Shown one piece after another: positions 31,578 to 39,719 of a stretch of DNA of 40,537 bases. Within the stretch, counting starts at the first letter, position 1. Each line of letters begins with the position of its first letter. Made by a program: the position numbers and the translations under genes. Source of the stretch: Candidatus Nitrosotenuis cloacae (GTDB lineage: Archaea > Thermoproteota > Nitrososphaeria > Nitrososphaerales > Nitrosopumilaceae); assembly GCF_026768455.1 (NCBI RefSeq), contig NZ_JAPPVQ010000018.1, forward strand, positions 1 to 40,537. Reading direction: 5' to 3'. Under the pieces are notes generated by a model. That model did not search any database and was not told the origin of the DNA. It saw only the letters and a list, made by a program, of their open reading frames with translations.

Positions 31578-34500
31578 TTACTCTATTGAGATTCGAATTT
31601 TTTGACCATCGATGTCGTCGTCCTTGTATTCCTTGCCGCTTCCAGTAAAGTCGACGTGCTTCACCCGCACCAAAAATGCAAGATCATCTGATTTTTCTTT
31701 TACCATGTCGAGCATCTCTGAATCAAGATCCATTACGGATGCAGTGTCTAGTACGTCTGTCGGGTTGTATCCTTTTTCCTTTCTTAGCGTTTGCAATCTT
31801 CTGGCGAGATCCTTGACAAGTCCTCTTGCCATCATCTCGCGGTTTCTGGCAGTTGAGATGAACACAATGAGCGAGTCCCTCTGAGAAAAAGCATATCCGT
31901 CACTTGCGTCAAAGCTAACCACAAAGTCATCTCTGTCTAGTGTTATCTTTGCCTCCCCAACATCAAACGTGTGGCTGCCGGCATTGAGCAGATTCGAGAA
32001 TATTTCATCTGCAGGCGTGGTGGAGAACTTGGCAACCAGTGCACCCATGTACTGCTTTGCCTTTGGGCCTATCTTCTTTCTTTCAAGCTCTATGATTGGC
32101 TTTGCTGGGAGTCCTTCCTGTTGCATCTCTGCAAGCAACTCTAACCCCGCCTTGTCTCCAAGCTCCACTATCTTTGCTGTCTCTACATTCATCTGGGACA
32201 GCAACAGGTCCTTCAGCGTCTCTATCTTTGCCTTTTGTCCTTTCTTGAGGCAGATTATGGACTCGACGAGCGGCCACCGTCGTTTCAGCTTCGCCTTCAT
32301 TCTTGCCGCCGCGGAAACTGACACCGACTCTTTCATAAGATCAAACGATTCTTCCAGATATTCGTCGACGAACTCTTGCTTTACCTTTGGCCAGTCCTCA
32401 AGAAGGATGCTGTTGCTGCCAAACGTGCATAGGTGGAGGTACTCACTTGTGTACGGACACAGTGGGTGAATCAGAGTGTCGAGAGTTTTGAGTACCTCGT
32501 GTAACACGGAATAGATGACGGATCTCCTCTCGCCCTTTGAGTTGTCCTCATCCCAAAGCTCCGCCTTTGTTATCGGGATGTATATTTGGCTGAGCGAGTT
32601 TATCACAAAGTCCTCAAGTGACCTTGCTGCCTCGTGGAACTTGCATCTGTCGTTGTTCTCCTGAATCTCTTTGATCATCTTCTGCATCTTTGATAGGATC
32701 CACCTGTCCGGGGCCTGCAAAAGGTTGTTTTGCAGTGCAAGCGATACTGGTGTCTTGGTGTTGTCGAACTTGTCGTATTCGCTGTTCTGCTTAAAGTACA
32801 GGTGGATGTGGTAGAGCGTGTTTAGAATCTGATACGGCCTTGACATCATCTCATCGGTGCTAAAGTTTATCGGCTCGATGGGACTCGATTTCCATATGAA
32901 GTAGAATCGGATGAGGTCCACTGGATACTTTGTCAGCATCTCCTCTGCGTCCATCACGTTTCCTACGCTCTTACTCATCTTGTTTCCATTTTTGTCAAGC
33001 ACATGGCCTTGGAACAAAAACGACCTAAACGGGGACACCGGGCTGTTATTCAATATTACATTCTCGATGAGCAATGTGTATGCCCAGCCGCGCGTCTGGT
33101 CGATTCCCTCGGTGAGAAACATGGCAGGTATGCCTGCCTTGTACTCTTCATCCGTAAGCGATGAATATGGTGCAGAGCCGCTGTTGTGCCATGTGTCAAG
33201 GACAAACCTTTCTCGCTCCATCATTGATTGGCATTTTTTACACTTGATGCCAACCCTATCGATCCACGGCCTGTGCAGCTCAAAATTCGGGCCGTCTGGC
33301 AGGTCTGTTGCAGCCTCCACGATCTCCTTTCGGGAGTAAAGCCTCTCAACATGTCCACAGTTCTTACAGTTCCATATTGGAAGAGGGCATCCCCAGAATC
33401 TTTCCCGTGATATGCACCATGGGTGTTTTTCTTTTATTATTCCAAGAAACCTGTTCTTTGGTTGATCAAAAAAGTACTCCACGTTTTCTGCGGCCTCAAT
33501 TGCCTTGTCCCCTAGCCTGTCCAACATGTAAAAGAACTCTCTGCGTGCAAGCCACACTATTGGGTGGTGTGATCTCCAGCAAAGCGGATACTTGTGCTTG
33601 ATTCTGCCTATTCTGACTAACCCTCCTGCCGCCTTGAGGTCCTCAACTATTGGCCTGTCAGCGTCGCGGACGAACATTCCAGAATATCTACCTGCGTCCT
33701 CTGTAAATCTCACCTCGTCGTTAATCGGATTGAAAATCGGCACGTTTCGCCTTCTTGCAATGTCGTAATCCTCCTCACCGTTTGCAGGAGACAGGTGCAC
33801 CAGACCGCTTCCCGTGTTGGCGTCAACAAACGACTCTGCTACTGCGACGTACACTGTTGGCTCTTTAGCAAGCTCACGTATCTTCGGAATAGAGTCGTGC
33901 AGCGGGTGGATGTATTTTTTGCCTTCAAATTCGGAACCCTTGACGGTCTTTACTATCTGATAGTTTTCAATCTTGGCCTCCTTTGCAAACTCGTCAAGTC
34001 GTTTCTGACCGATTACCCAAGTCTCGTTTTCTATTTTGACGTAATGGTACTCCTCGTCAGGATTGAGCCCCACCATTGCATCAGTTATCAGCGTAAATGG
34101 CATTGTAGTCCAAACGATAAGGTATGCGTCCTCGTCTGCCAACTTTGCCTTGTAGTATAGCGATGGGTCCTGCACCATGTCGTATCCCTGGTTCACCTCT
34201 GCATGACTTAGCGAAGTCTGGCAGCTTGGGCAGTACGCGACAACCCTGTACCCCTCGGTCAGAACCCCTGTCTCGTGCGCCTTCTTTAGAAACTGCCATT
34301 CTCTTTCGATGAACTCGTCCTTGTACGTCCAGTACGCGTCTTCCTGATTAAACGACATGCCAAGAAGGTTGTCCACGTGGACCCACTTCTCGTTATATTT
34401 TAGTACCAGCCGCTTGCATTCATTCACCAGCTTTTCAATTCCAAATGATTTGAGAATCTCTGTCTTTCCGCCCGTAATGCCTAGCTCCTTTTCTGCTTGC

Positions 34501-34772
34501 AATTCCACTGGAAGACCTTGAGTATCCCATCCTGCGTTGAACACGACCTTGTGGCCCTTGAGAGTCATGTACCTGTACCAAAGATCCTTGATTATCCTGC
34601 CGCGCAAATGTCCTGCATGCGGCGTACCGTTCATGGTGGGAGGACCTTCGATGAATACGATCTTTTCAAGTTTCTTGGAATCGAAAATCAATTTGCGCAA
34701 ATCTGTTTTTGCAAGGTATGCTCGTATCTCGCCTTCAATTTTTTTTGAATCAAAATCTTTTGCTAACTGCAA
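31578..34772 (-). CDS. ileS: Isoleucyl-tRNA synthetase
   Basis: 1064 aa class I aminoacyl-tRNA synthetase charging tRNA-Ile. The HIGH motif appears as HAGH (52-55, in GPPTMNGTPHAGHLRGR) and the KMSKS loop as NKMSKSVGN. The inserted editing domain includes YLIVWTTMPFTLITDAM and ANGEEDYDIARR. Zinc-type Cys pairs CPSC, CKNC and CKKC are present in the catalytic insertions. The C-terminal anticodon-binding region ends with a Lys/Asp-rich tail. The length is typical for archaeal/eukaryote-type IleRS. It is divergent from purD. Confidence 0.97.
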   Translation of the reverse strand: MQLAKDFDSKKIEGEIRAYLAKTDLRKLIFDSKKLEKIVFIEGPPTMNGTPHAGHLRGRIIKDLWYRYMTLKGHKVVFNAGWDTQGLPVELQAEKELGITGGKTEILKSFGIEKLVNECKRLVLKYNEKWVHVDNLLGMSFNQEDAYWTYKDEFIEREWQFLKKAHETGVLTEGYRVVAYCPSCQTSLSHAEVNQGYDMVQDPSLYYKAKLADEDAYLIVWTTMPFTLITDAMVGLNPDEEYHYVKIENETWVIGQKRLDEFAKEAKIENYQIVKTVKGSEFEGKKYIHPLHDSIPKIRELAKEPTVYVAVAESFVDANTGSGLVHLSPANGEEDYDIARRRNVPIFNPINDEVRFTEDAGRYSGMFVRDADRPIVEDLKAAGGLVRIGRIKHKYPLCWRSHHPIVWLARREFFYMLDRLGDKAIEAAENVEYFFDQPKNRFLGIIKEKHPWCISRERFWGCPLPIWNCKNCGHVERLYSRKEIVEAATDLPDGPNFELHRPWIDRVGIKCKKCQSMMERERFVLDTWHNSGSAPYSSLTDEEYKAGIPAMFLTEGIDQTRGWAYTLLIENVILNNSPVSPFRSFLFQGHVLDKNGNKMSKSVGNVMDAEEMLTKYPVDLIRFYFIWKSSPIEPINFSTDEMMSRPYQILNTLYHIHLYFKQNSEYDKFDNTKTPVSLALQNNLLQAPDRWILSKMQKMIKEIQENNDRCKFHEAARSLEDFVINSLSQIYIPITKAELWDEDNSKGERRSVIYSVLHEVLKTLDTLIHPLCPYTSEYLHLCTFGSNSILLEDWPKVKQEFVDEYLEESFDLMKESVSVSAAARMKAKLKRRWPLVESIICLKKGQKAKIETLKDLLLSQMNVETAKIVELGDKAGLELLAEMQQEGLPAKPIIELERKKIGPKAKQYMGALVAKFSTTPADEIFSNLLNAGSHTFDVGEAKITLDRDDFVVSFDASDGYAFSQRDSLIVFISTARNREMMARGLVKDLARRLQTLRKEKGYNPTDVLDTASVMDLDSEMLDMVKEKSDDLAFLVRVKHVDFTGSGKEYKDDDIDGQKIRISIE

Positions 34773-34880
34773 TACTGGTTTTGTATTTGATCTGATTTTA
34801 TAAAGCTAGACCGGTATGTGATCAAATCACTCCAAAACTCGTAAACTTGGATTATATACGAGATTCCGAATTTTGTTCTG

Positions 34881-36146
34881 TTGGTAAACGTTCTAGTCGT
34901 AGGTTCTGGCGGACGTGAGCACGCACTTGGCTGGAAGCTTTCAAAATCCGGCCGCATCACAAACGTGTTCACTGCGCCTGGAAACGGGGGAACAAAAAAC
35001 AACGTTCCGATCCCAGTTGAAGACATTGACGGTCTGGCAGAGTTCGCAAAGAAAAACGACTGCTTTACGGTGGTCGGACCGGAGGTGCCGCTGTCACTTG
35101 GAATAGTTGACAAATTTCAGAAAATGGGTCTTGGAATATTTGGCCCTACAAAGGCTGCCGCCCAGCTGGAATCTAGCAAAATCTGGGCAAAGCAGTTTCT
35201 CAAGAAATACGGGATTCCAACTGCCCCATTTGAGGTCTTTGATGACGCCGGCGCAGCCCGGGATTATGTTAGGTCCTTGGATTACGACGTGGTAGTCAAG
35301 GCGGACGGACTGGCTGCAGGAAAGGGAGTCATTGTATGTGGTGATAAAAACGAGGCATTTGAGGCAATTGACACGATACTGGTAAACCGTTCCTTTGGAA
35401 GCGCGGGAAGCAGGATCATAGTTGAAAAAAGAATTGACGGAACCGAGGCATCATACATTGCACTCTCTGATGGAAACGTGGCCATTCCGATGGCGACAAG
35501 TCAGGACCACAAGAGAATATATGATGATGACAAGGGCCCAAACACCGGAGGCATGGGTGCGTATTCTCCGACCGGAGTAATCACGCCAATGCTTGCTGAG
35601 CAAATACAGCACGATATCATTGACAAGACGATCGAGTCGATGAAAAAGGAAGGAATAACGTTCAGGGGATTTCTATATGCTGGAATAATGGTTCACGACG
35701 GCAAGCCCTACGTGCTTGAATTCAATACGAGGATGGGCGATCCTGAGTGCCAACCGATTCTGATGCGAATGGACTCTGATCTCTTTGAATATCTGGAGGC
35801 AAGCTCACATGGTACGTTGGATATGTTGCCTCCGATATCCTGGAAAAAACAGAGTGCGGTGTGCGTAGTTCTTGCGTCAAGCGGATACCCTGATTCTTAC
35901 CAAAAAAATGAGAAGATACTCGGCCTTGACAAAATACCTGAATCGGATGCGATGGTGTTCCATGCAGGAACGCGACAAGAAAATGGCGATATTCTCACAA
36001 GCGGAGGGCGGGTACTTGGGGTTACTGCGCTTGGGGATACACTACAGGATGCCATATCTGGGGCATACCTTGCAGTGGACAAGATAGAATGGAAAAGCAA
36101 ATTTTATCGAAAAGATATAGGCAAAAAGGGACTGCGGTATCTATGA
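34881..36146 (+). CDS. purD: Phosphoribosylamine-glycine ligase
   Basis: 421 aa, TTG start just before the N-terminal VLVVGSGGREHALGWKL. It is the second step of purine synthesis, joining glycine to phosphoribosylamine with ATP. The ATP-grasp core is visible in VVKADGLAAGKGVIV and the metal/ATP region in LEFNTRMGDPECQPIL. GPEVPLSLGIVDKF and GGMGAYSPTGVIT are further family signatures. The length is normal. Its stop overlaps the convergent cyclo-ligase stop by 6 bp. Confidence 0.97.
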   Translation: MVNVLVVGSGGREHALGWKLSKSGRITNVFTAPGNGGTKNNVPIPVEDIDGLAEFAKKNDCFTVVGPEVPLSLGIVDKFQKMGLGIFGPTKAAAQLESSKIWAKQFLKKYGIPTAPFEVFDDAGAARDYVRSLDYDVVVKADGLAAGKGVIVCGDKNEAFEAIDTILVNRSFGSAGSRIIVEKRIDGTEASYIALSDGNVAIPMATSQDHKRIYDDDKGPNTGGMGAYSPTGVITPMLAEQIQHDIIDKTIESMKKEGITFRGFLYAGIMVHDGKPYVLEFNTRMGDPECQPILMRMDSDLFEYLEASSHGTLDMLPPISWKKQSAVCVVLASSGYPDSYQKNEKILGLDKIPESDAMVFHAGTRQENGDILTSGGRVLGVTALGDTLQDAISGAYLAVDKIEWKSKFYRKDIGKKGLRYL

Positions 36147-36710
36147 TGTCTTTATCGCGTCGTCTTCTGTGACAACCCACTGTATGCTTATGTCGCCGTC
36201 CGTCGTCGGAATGTTTCTTACAACAAGTTTAGAGTATGCAAGTGCGATCGTCACGGCTTCCGTCTTTGCCAAGAATCTGTCGTAAAACCCCATTCCGTAT
36301 CCAAGCCTGCGTCCATCCTTTGTCATCGCTACCGCTGGAACCAGAACCACGTCAAATCTGTGTACCTGTGGGCATGTCTTCTTTGGCTCCATGATTCCAA
36401 GCTCATTTTTTTCTAGGTCGTCAAAACTCTTGACGTTACAAAAGATCATGTTGCCGCCGTCAATTCTTGGGAGCGATAGCGTCTTCCCGTCGGTCAGTAT
36501 GTCTTGTATGATGCTACCTGTCTTTACCTCGCTTCCGATGGAGTAGTAACACGCAATACTTTCTGCAGTCCTATATGCCTCGATTTTCTTGAGGTTTCTT
36601 CGTATCTGCCTGCTTGCAATTGTCATAAAGTCGTCCGACAGTATGTCTCGTTTTTGCAACAAAAGCCTGCGAAGGCTTGATTTTTCGTTATTTTCCGCCA
36701 AAACTTGCAC
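36141..36710 (-). CDS. 5-formyltetrahydrofolate cyclo-ligase
   Basis: 189 aa. It converts 5-formyl-THF to 5,10-methenyl-THF with ATP, returning a storage form of folate to the one-carbon pool. Family segments are the N-terminal LRRLLLQKRDIL, IACYYSIGSEVKT, a central KTLSLPRIDGGNMIF and the C-terminal VPAVAMTKDGRRLGYGMGFYDRFLA with the Gly-rich substrate loop. It starts inside the end of folD (23-bp overlap, different frame), indicating a two-gene operon with translational coupling. Confidence 0.92.
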   Translation of the reverse strand: MQVLAENNEKSSLRRLLLQKRDILSDDFMTIASRQIRRNLKKIEAYRTAESIACYYSIGSEVKTGSIIQDILTDGKTLSLPRIDGGNMIFCNVKSFDDLEKNELGIMEPKKTCPQVHRFDVVLVPAVAMTKDGRRLGYGMGFYDRFLAKTEAVTIALAYSKLVVRNIPTTDGDISIQWVVTEDDAIKTS

Positions 36711-37554
36711 TCAACGATGCTGCAGTCACGGTGTTTTTTAAAAGCATTGCAATCGTCATGGGACCTACCCCTCCTGGAACCGGTGATGCAAATGATGCCT
36801 TTTGTATTATCTTCTCAAAATCACAGTCGCCTACAAGCTTGCCGTCAAGCCTGGCAGTGGCGACATCGATTACTACTGCTCCGTCCTTTATCATGTCTGG
36901 CGTGAGTGTGAACCTAGTTCTGTCCCCTACACCTGTTATGACAACATCTGCCTGCCTGCAGATGCCTGCAAGATCCTTTGTCTTTGAGTGACACGTGGTG
37001 ACAGTGGCATTTCTTTCAAGCAACAGGTGGTACAACGGTTTGCCAAGCAGGTTGCTTCTGTTGATGACTACAACATTTTTTCCCTCGATATCTATGTTGT
37101 AATGATCCAGCAACTCGATTATTCCTGACGGGGTGCACGCCTTTAGAACCGCCTTTTTCATTGACAATAGTCCGACATTATGTGGAGTGAGGCCGTCCAC
37201 GTCCTTGAGCGGTGAGATTCTGGACGTCGTCTCGAATTCGTCAATCTGCTTTGGTAGCGGCAGCTGAACCAAGATTCCGTGCACTTCGTGATCCTTGTTA
37301 AGCGAGTCCACCAAAACATTCATCTCGGATTGTGTAAGTGTGTCTGGAAGCTTGTGATCCTTTGTGAGTATGCCGACGTCTGCGCATGCCTTTTGTTTGT
37401 TCCTGACATATGTGGCAGATGCCGGGTTGTCCCCGACCAGTACCGTGGCAAGGCACGGCTGTATTCCATGCTTTTTTATCTCATCCACTGCCATTTTGAC
37501 GCGTTCTTTTACAGTACCTGCAACAAGGATTCCATCAATTCTGATTCCAGTCAA
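36688..37554 (-). CDS. folD: Bifunctional methylene-THF dehydrogenase / methenyl-THF cyclohydrolase
   Basis: 288 aa. It interconverts 5,10-methylene-, methenyl- and 10-formyl-THF, supplying formyl groups for PurN and PurH. Visible are the catalytic Lys in SATYVRNKQKAC, the LVQLPLP segment, the NADP-binding NRSNLLGKPLYHLLLERNA, and the C-terminal PVPGGVGPMTIAMLLKNT. The length is standard (about 285 aa). It is first in an operon with the cyclo-ligase. A TTAAATA-type box lies about 26 nt upstream, back to back with the promoter of the divergent small gene. Confidence 0.97.
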   Translation of the reverse strand: MTGIRIDGILVAGTVKERVKMAVDEIKKHGIQPCLATVLVGDNPASATYVRNKQKACADVGILTKDHKLPDTLTQSEMNVLVDSLNKDHEVHGILVQLPLPKQIDEFETTSRISPLKDVDGLTPHNVGLLSMKKAVLKACTPSGIIELLDHYNIDIEGKNVVVINRSNLLGKPLYHLLLERNATVTTCHSKTKDLAGICRQADVVITGVGDRTRFTLTPDMIKDGAVVIDVATARLDGKLVGDCDFEKIIQKASFASPVPGGVGPMTIAMLLKNTVTAASLSASFGGK

Positions 37555-37616
37555 TGCTGTCCAATCAGGCTAATCGTATTTAATTTATTCAAACCTGCAG
37601 TATCTGACAATTAAGA

Positions 37617-37624
37617 ATTTAAAT
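37617..37624 (+). promoter_or_regulatory. TATA-like box of the 48-aa coiled-coil gene
   Basis: ATTTAAAT (palindromic) is centred about 29 nt upstream of the TTG start at 37650, supporting that start and a leaderless transcript. Confidence 0.45.
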
Positions 37625-37649
37625 TCGAGATGGTGCAACATTCTCTGAA

Positions 37650-37796
37650 TTGAAAAAAGATGTCAACTCTATAGATAAAGCCGGTTTTTCCAACAAGTTT
37701 TTTGAGGAGCTTGAAAAAGAATACGAGAAAATTGACTCGCTTGCAAGCAAGCAAAAGGAACTAAAACAAAAACACACTCAATCAACATTGCGATAA
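37650..37796 (+). CDS. Small charged coiled-coil protein (48 aa)
   Basis: 48 aa, TTG start: MKKDVNSIDKAGFSNKFFEE, then a Lys/Glu-rich helix (EYEKIDSLASKQKELKQKH). Heptad-like spacing of L/I/F suggests a short coiled coil or single amphipathic helix. No known family. The TATA-like box at the right distance and clean reading frame support a real gene. It ends 11 bp before the ATG of the exported protein, so the two are probably co-transcribed. Confidence 0.6.
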   Translation: MKKDVNSIDKAGFSNKFFEELEKEYEKIDSLASKQKELKQKHTQSTLR

Positions 37797-37807
37797 GGCT
37801 ACCATAC

Positions 37808-38749
37808 ATGACAAAACTTGTTCTGCTCTGCGTCTTTTTAGTGCCATTGATTGCACTTCAAAATGCGGACGCGGCGACAATAAAACAAACAATGGATGGC
37901 GGAATGGACATCTCAATTACGTACCCCGATTCTGTGATTGTGGGGCGCGGCTTTGAGGTGTCAGTATTTGTACAAAATAACGGCTGGGAGGACAAGCAGC
38001 ACATCACCTTTGCAATGGCAAGTCAGGACGACGCTATGATGACAAAAAATGGCACAATCTCAATTGAACGCCTCTCAAAGAACGGTTCGTATGGGGCAAC
38101 CGTTGCATTTACAACATCCTCTGAGGCGCAACCCGGCATGCACTATCTTAACGTATTGTACTCGCAGGTGTTACTCAGCAACAACGAGACGCCTACTGCA
38201 GCAACTCAGAAAAATATCGCAATACCGATTGAAATCAAAAGGGAGCCGCACGTGCAGCTAAACACTGTATCCCCATCATCAATATTCCCAAACGCCGAAT
38301 TCCAGTTTGACGTAGAACTGCTCTCATCAGACATGGATCTTCGCGATGTTGCAATTGACATCAAGGCACCGAGTGACGTCTCAATCAGAGGTCAGACGGC
38401 GTACACATTCTCGTTGATACAAAAAGGAGTACCTGTACAAATACAATCACAAATTGTGACTACTCCGGATGAAGTAACGCTTGAGCACAAGCTGCCGTTT
38501 GAGGTGACTGCAACATACCTTGATGACGCCGGCGAGGAGCGAACCACATCAAAGACAGTCTCGCTACTTTTGCGGCCCAGAACGTTCATGGAGTTTACGA
38601 CTGATGGCGGCGTCTGGGTGGGGGGCGTGTTCTTGGCACCGTATGTAAGCATCGGCACACTCGTCGGAATCCCAGCCGGCGCGCTGTTCTCACTGTTGAT
38701 TCATAGGCTACAAAAGAAAAAAAACACTAAAAAGCGCAAAAACAAGTGA
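37808..38749 (+). CDS. Exported, C-terminally anchored beta-sandwich protein
   Basis: 313 aa. Residues 1-22 are a signal peptide (cleavage after NADA). Residues about 30-270 are beta-rich, with a pattern like CARDB/NEW3 adhesion or cohesin-like modules (IVGRGFEVSVFVQNNGWEDKQ, then IFPNAEFQFDVELLSSD). One transmembrane helix about 275-300 precedes a strongly basic tail (RLQKKKNTKKRKNK) in the cytoplasm. The likely place is the cell envelope, facing out. The specific function is unknown. The stop is 4 bp before the cupin gene. Confidence 0.85.
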   Translation: MTKLVLLCVFLVPLIALQNADAATIKQTMDGGMDISITYPDSVIVGRGFEVSVFVQNNGWEDKQHITFAMASQDDAMMTKNGTISIERLSKNGSYGATVAFTTSSEAQPGMHYLNVLYSQVLLSNNETPTAATQKNIAIPIEIKREPHVQLNTVSPSSIFPNAEFQFDVELLSSDMDLRDVAIDIKAPSDVSIRGQTAYTFSLIQKGVPVQIQSQIVTTPDEVTLEHKLPFEVTATYLDDAGEERTTSKTVSLLLRPRTFMEFTTDGGVWVGGVFLAPYVSIGTLVGIPAGALFSLLIHRLQKKKNTKKRKNK

Positions 38750-38753
38750 GACC

Positions 38754-39074
38754 ATGAAGCTGGAATTTAACACAAAAAAATACATCGACGACATAAGATC
38801 GTCTGATGGGTATTTTCACACCTTTATCAACAGGCAAAATATCGCCACCGGTATACTGGTATTGCAGCCGGGACAGGATGACACGCAGACTCCGCATGAC
38901 TCAGACGAGGTGTACTATGTGGTGAGAGGTAATGGTTTTTTGAAGATAAATGAAAAGGATTACAGGATTTCTGAAGGGATGGCATATTTTGTACAAAAAG
39001 AAGTACCACACAAATTTTTTGGTAACACTGACGAACTGGTGGTGGTTTATTTTTTCAGCGGCCCTGATTCGTAA
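38754..39074 (+). CDS. Cupin-domain protein
   Basis: 106 aa single-domain cupin. The metal site is recognisable: PGQDDTQTPHDSDEVYYVVRG gives His and Glu ligands (motif 1, first twenty residues shown here as one block plus a Gly), and the second motif lies around YFVQKEVPHKFF. Cupins bind Fe, Mn, Zn or other ligands; the substrate cannot be told from sequence. The ATG follows the exported-protein stop by 4 bp, suggesting one transcript. The 3' end overlaps the convergent purN stop by 20 bp. Confidence 0.9.
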   Translation: MKLEFNTKKYIDDIRSSDGYFHTFINRQNIATGILVLQPGQDDTQTPHDSDEVYYVVRGNGFLKINEKDYRISEGMAYFVQKEVPHKFFGNTDELVVVYFFSGPDS

Positions 39075-39684
39075 TTGTGGTTTTTCTGCCCATGATTCTG
39101 ATTCTTCCCTCTGCAAACAGCCTTACTGCCTCTGGGTAGATTTTGTGTTCTTTGGCAAGGATCTTCTTTGAGAGCGTTTCTTCAGTGTCTGTATCGCTTA
39201 CTGGAACCACTGCCTGCAATATGATCGGGCCTGTGTCTACTCCATCGTCCACAAAGTGCACAGTGCACCCTGAGAACTTTACTCCATAATCAACTGCCTG
39301 TTTTTGTGAGTGTAAGCCCGGAAATGCCGGTAGTATTGCCGGATGTATGTTCAGTATGCGGTTTCTGTATTTTTTGATAAACTCTGAGCTGATTATCCTC
39401 ATGAATCCTGCAAGGCACACAAGGCCATTTTTTTCGGTGACCCCGTACTTTTGGAGCACATTGATTATTTTCTGGTCGTATTCCCACCTGGTCCCGGAAA
39501 ACCCCTTGCTTTCTACAACCTCGGTCTTTACTCCCATCTTCTGAGCTATCTTGAGTCCCTTGGCATCGGGGTTGTTGGATATTACAACTGCTGCGTTTAT
39601 TGGGATCTTTTGCCTTTTGATCGCCTTTAGAATTACTTCCATGTTACTTCCGCGACCTGAAATTAAGATCCCCAAATTGATCAA
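39055..39684 (-). CDS. purN: Phosphoribosylglycinamide formyltransferase
   Basis: 209 aa. It formylates GAR with 10-formyl-THF in purine synthesis. Family segments are LGILISGRGSNMEVIL at the N-terminus, VVISNNPDAKGL, the catalytic region ILNIHPAILPAFPG with Asn/His, and VHFVDDGVDTGPIILQ with the conserved Asp. The length matches PurN (about 200 aa). The window also encodes PurD and FolD, giving three linked steps of purine and one-carbon metabolism. The histidine-kinase gene ends 35 bp upstream on the same strand. Confidence 0.97.
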   Translation of the reverse strand: MINLGILISGRGSNMEVILKAIKRQKIPINAAVVISNNPDAKGLKIAQKMGVKTEVVESKGFSGTRWEYDQKIINVLQKYGVTEKNGLVCLAGFMRIISSEFIKKYRNRILNIHPAILPAFPGLHSQKQAVDYGVKFSGCTVHFVDDGVDTGPIILQAVVPVSDTDTEETLSKKILAKEHKIYPEAVRLFAEGRIRIMGRKTTITNQGR

Positions 39685-39719
39685 GTCGCTTTTCCCAAAA
39701 CGTCAATCGATATTATGCT

